From assembly GCF_039542385.1 (NCBI RefSeq), contig NZ_BAABIA010000002.1, positions 310,001 to 374,000 of the forward strand: DNA of 64,000 bases, read 5' to 3'. How positions within the stretch are numbered: position 1 is the first letter of the stretch; each line of letters opens with the position of its first letter. The notes under the pieces are model-generated. The model searched no databases. It had not been told where the DNA came from and was given only the letters and a program-made list of their open reading frames with translations. This document shows positions 63,701 through 64,000 of the stretch, in pieces. This DNA comes from Prosthecobacter algae (GTDB lineage Bacteria > Verrucomicrobiota > Verrucomicrobiia > Verrucomicrobiales > Verrucomicrobiaceae). Made by a program: the position numbers and the translations under genes.

Positions 63701-64000
63701 CATCCCCGCCTTGATGGCATAGTAGAGGAAGACGCTGTGCATGGCCTCACGCACCTTGTTGTTGCCACGGAAGCTGAAGCTGATGTTGCTGACGCCGCCG
63801 CTCACCTTCGCATACGGCAGGTTCTCCTTGATCCAGCGAGTGGCGTTGATGAAGTCCAGCGCGTAGTTGTTGTGCTCCTCCAGGCCCGTGGCCACGGTGA
63901 GGATGTTTGGATCGAAAATGATGTCTTCAGGTGGGAATTCCACCTCATCAACCAGAATGCGGTAGGCACGCTCGCAAATGCGGATCTTGTCCTCATAGGT
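60719..64000 (-). CDS. metH: Methionine synthase MetH (C-terminal part) with in-frame inserted P-loop domain
   Basis: The frame is open to the right edge (the first codons read [20 protein letters not shown]), so the start is outside the window. Visible parts are the end of the folate-binding domain ([32 protein letters not shown]), the cap helices ([20 protein letters not shown]), an inserted domain (62234-63244), the B12 domain ([15 protein letters not shown], His at 62149) and the AdoMet reactivation domain ([20 protein letters not shown] near the end). MetH transfers a methyl group from methyl-tetrahydrofolate through cobalamin to homocysteine. The B12 and reactivation regions look intact; whether the fused enzyme is active is unknown. 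Confidence 0.9.
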   Translation of the reverse strand, partial: TYEDKIRICERAYRILVDEVEFPPEDIIFDPNILTVATGLEEHNNYALDFINATRWIKENLPYAKVSGGVSNISFSFRGNNKVREAMHSVFLYYAIKAGMDMGIVNAGMLEVYEEIPQDMLVKVEDVILNRRPDATEILVDYAEQFKGQAGAAKKTEVDMSWREAPVAKRLEHALLRGITDFINEDTAEALTLLGKPLSVIEGPLMDGMSVVGDLFGAGKMFLPQVVKSARVMKQSVAYLQPFMEIEKARKARERELLVEIAGKTAEALKTGGEVQVSEGFSYLPYPGLTLEERRMEVKFAAELAADLGVSEKEYKRRFGIILDRNSVQEMSADYAASRESRQRWSVATLEPAGAFVDWMFDKCLQSAKPGDAIVFNAGGQGSGKTTATVGLPLREGVIAVMDGTLQNYGRSEEHFAQALAAKCAVDVRFVFAPWPQAIRNMVHRSIEGLGRVVPLKRAAGGHFNAARTTLALVEKFGHLPDFTITLLDNSQHGHPEVKPLEWLAERFYKSVEELLILGEQTLKQEFYENKLQPAYTDRLLAQFLSQTESGNGDSVQADRTGQPGESSPGGAGRAHGAAGGVSGNSQEALTAEDFIPAEAAQQGGGKIVLATVKGDVHDIGKNIVGIVLACNGFEVTDMGVMVPCAKILEKAVEVGADVIGLSGLITPSLDEMVHVASEMERLGMKQPLLIGGATTSAAHTAIKIAPHYSGTIVHVLDASRSVPVTTSLLSEEQREDYIRNNEARHARLREEYGKKKDRQLLSIAESREKGYKCDWATQEIATPSFTGTKSYEGPDLVATLRPFIDWSPFFHSWELRGRWLAAEGRFNSAHEDPEMKIQADEQALKLYHDANELLNRIIAEQRFQPRGVFGFYPANSIGDDIEIYTDESRSEVRTTFHTLRQQVIKKDNPNYALSDYVAPKGSGRADYIGGFAVGIHGADEFAKEFDAIQDPYSAIIVKAIADRLAEAFAEYLHQQARFAWGYEKPGDLTHEEMVKEKYRGIRPAPGYPAQPDHTEKPLLFDLIQATEQTGVELTESMAMHPGSAVSGLYFGHPEAHYFGISVVGKDQVEDYAVRKGMTVEQVEKWLGPWLGY
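62230..62371 (-). pseudogene. Frame-shifted C-terminus of the inserted kinase, overprinted as a linker
   Basis: From about 62371 the original kinase frame appears to move by one base to read [20 protein letters not shown], then [20 protein letters not shown], and ends at TAA (62230-62232). In that frame about 34 of 45 codons end in G or C by my count, against about 18 of 45 in the frame metH uses. The metH frame over the same bases gives a Ser/Gly-rich stretch ([18 protein letters not shown], then [18 protein letters not shown]). The shift lies within or just after TTTCTCTCCC, so a one-base indel is likely. Whether it is real or a sequencing error cannot be told here. Confidence 0.7.
62234..63244 (-). 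other. Zeta-toxin-like P-loop kinase domain inserted inside metH
   Basis: After MEIEKARKA the metH frame continues into about 340 residues unrelated to MetH. It reads [11 protein letters not shown], then [29 protein letters not shown], and a Walker [15 protein letters not shown] (62840-62866). Next come AVMDGTLQN (possible Walker B) and [18 protein letters not shown], the pattern of zeta-toxin-like kinases found in mobile elements. Then metH resumes at [12 protein letters not shown] see no inverted repeats at the ends and no intein motifs. The likely ancestral junction is [14 protein letters not shown]. No counterpart is known to me in MetH. The insert's function is unknown. Confidence 0.8.

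Overview
The window looks like chromosomal DNA of a free-living Verrucomicrobiota bacterium, probably near Prosthecobacter/Verrucomicrobium. This is inferred from a giant autotransporter-strand protein with a PEP-CTERM sorting tail, an ECF sigma factor of the Rhodopirellula/Verrucomicrobium type next to a FecR/DNRLRE protein, a DUF5722 protein, and Gram-negative envelope genes (TonB receptor, RND pump, GT9). Gene density is high. I see no rRNA, tRNA, CRISPR array or insertion sequence. Both ends cut through genes: an alpha-2-macroglobulin gene on the left and metH on the right.

Layout. 1-8.0 kb: an alpha-2-macroglobulin-like protein, then an iron-uptake group (AraC/PchR-type regulator, TonB siderophore receptor behind a Fur-box-like site, PepSY membrane protein, 59-residue membrane protein). 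8.0-14.0 kb: mostly housekeeping genes on the plus strand (membrane protein, GT9, adenylate kinase, fmt, recJ). 14.1-26.3 kb: an NMT1-domain hybrid histidine kinase, proC, a half-size TauE/SafE protein, a YHS-like exported protein, an RND efflux operon ending in a small tyrosine phosphatase, dihydroorotase and a DUF5722 protein. 26.5-38.2 kb: one 3910-codon surface-protein gene. 38.5-43.9 kb: an NlpC/P60-like protein, a MORN-type protein, xthA, a MarR regulator divergent from a methyltransferase with a palindrome inside the shared promoter, an HPP-family protein and a GreA/B C-terminal-domain protein. 44-47.8 kb: two truncated haemoglobins, one an exported YHS fusion, divergent from an NsrR/Rrf2 regulator with a strong palindrome between them, then an outer-membrane protein and a site-2 protease. 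47.8-51.5 kb: two paralogous ABC-2-type permeases and a DUF58 protein in one overlapping operon. 52.3-56.6 kb: a tandem pseudokinase-like membrane protein, an ECF sigma factor and a FecR/DNRLRE protein. 56.7-60.6 kb: a lipoprotein, a bifunctional nuclease with an acidic tail, a sodium/solute symporter and a GT2 enzyme.

The most unusual feature is metH at the right end (60719-64000). About 1.0 kb encoding a complete zeta-toxin-like P-loop kinase domain sits in frame between the cap helices and the B12-binding domain. The last ~45 codons of the insert are read in a shifted frame. The frame with coding character ends in its own TAA exactly where metH resumes, while the frame actually read gives a Gly/Ser-rich linker that rejoins metH. 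Either a one-base indel turned a gene-breaking insertion into an in-frame fusion, or metH is really split here.
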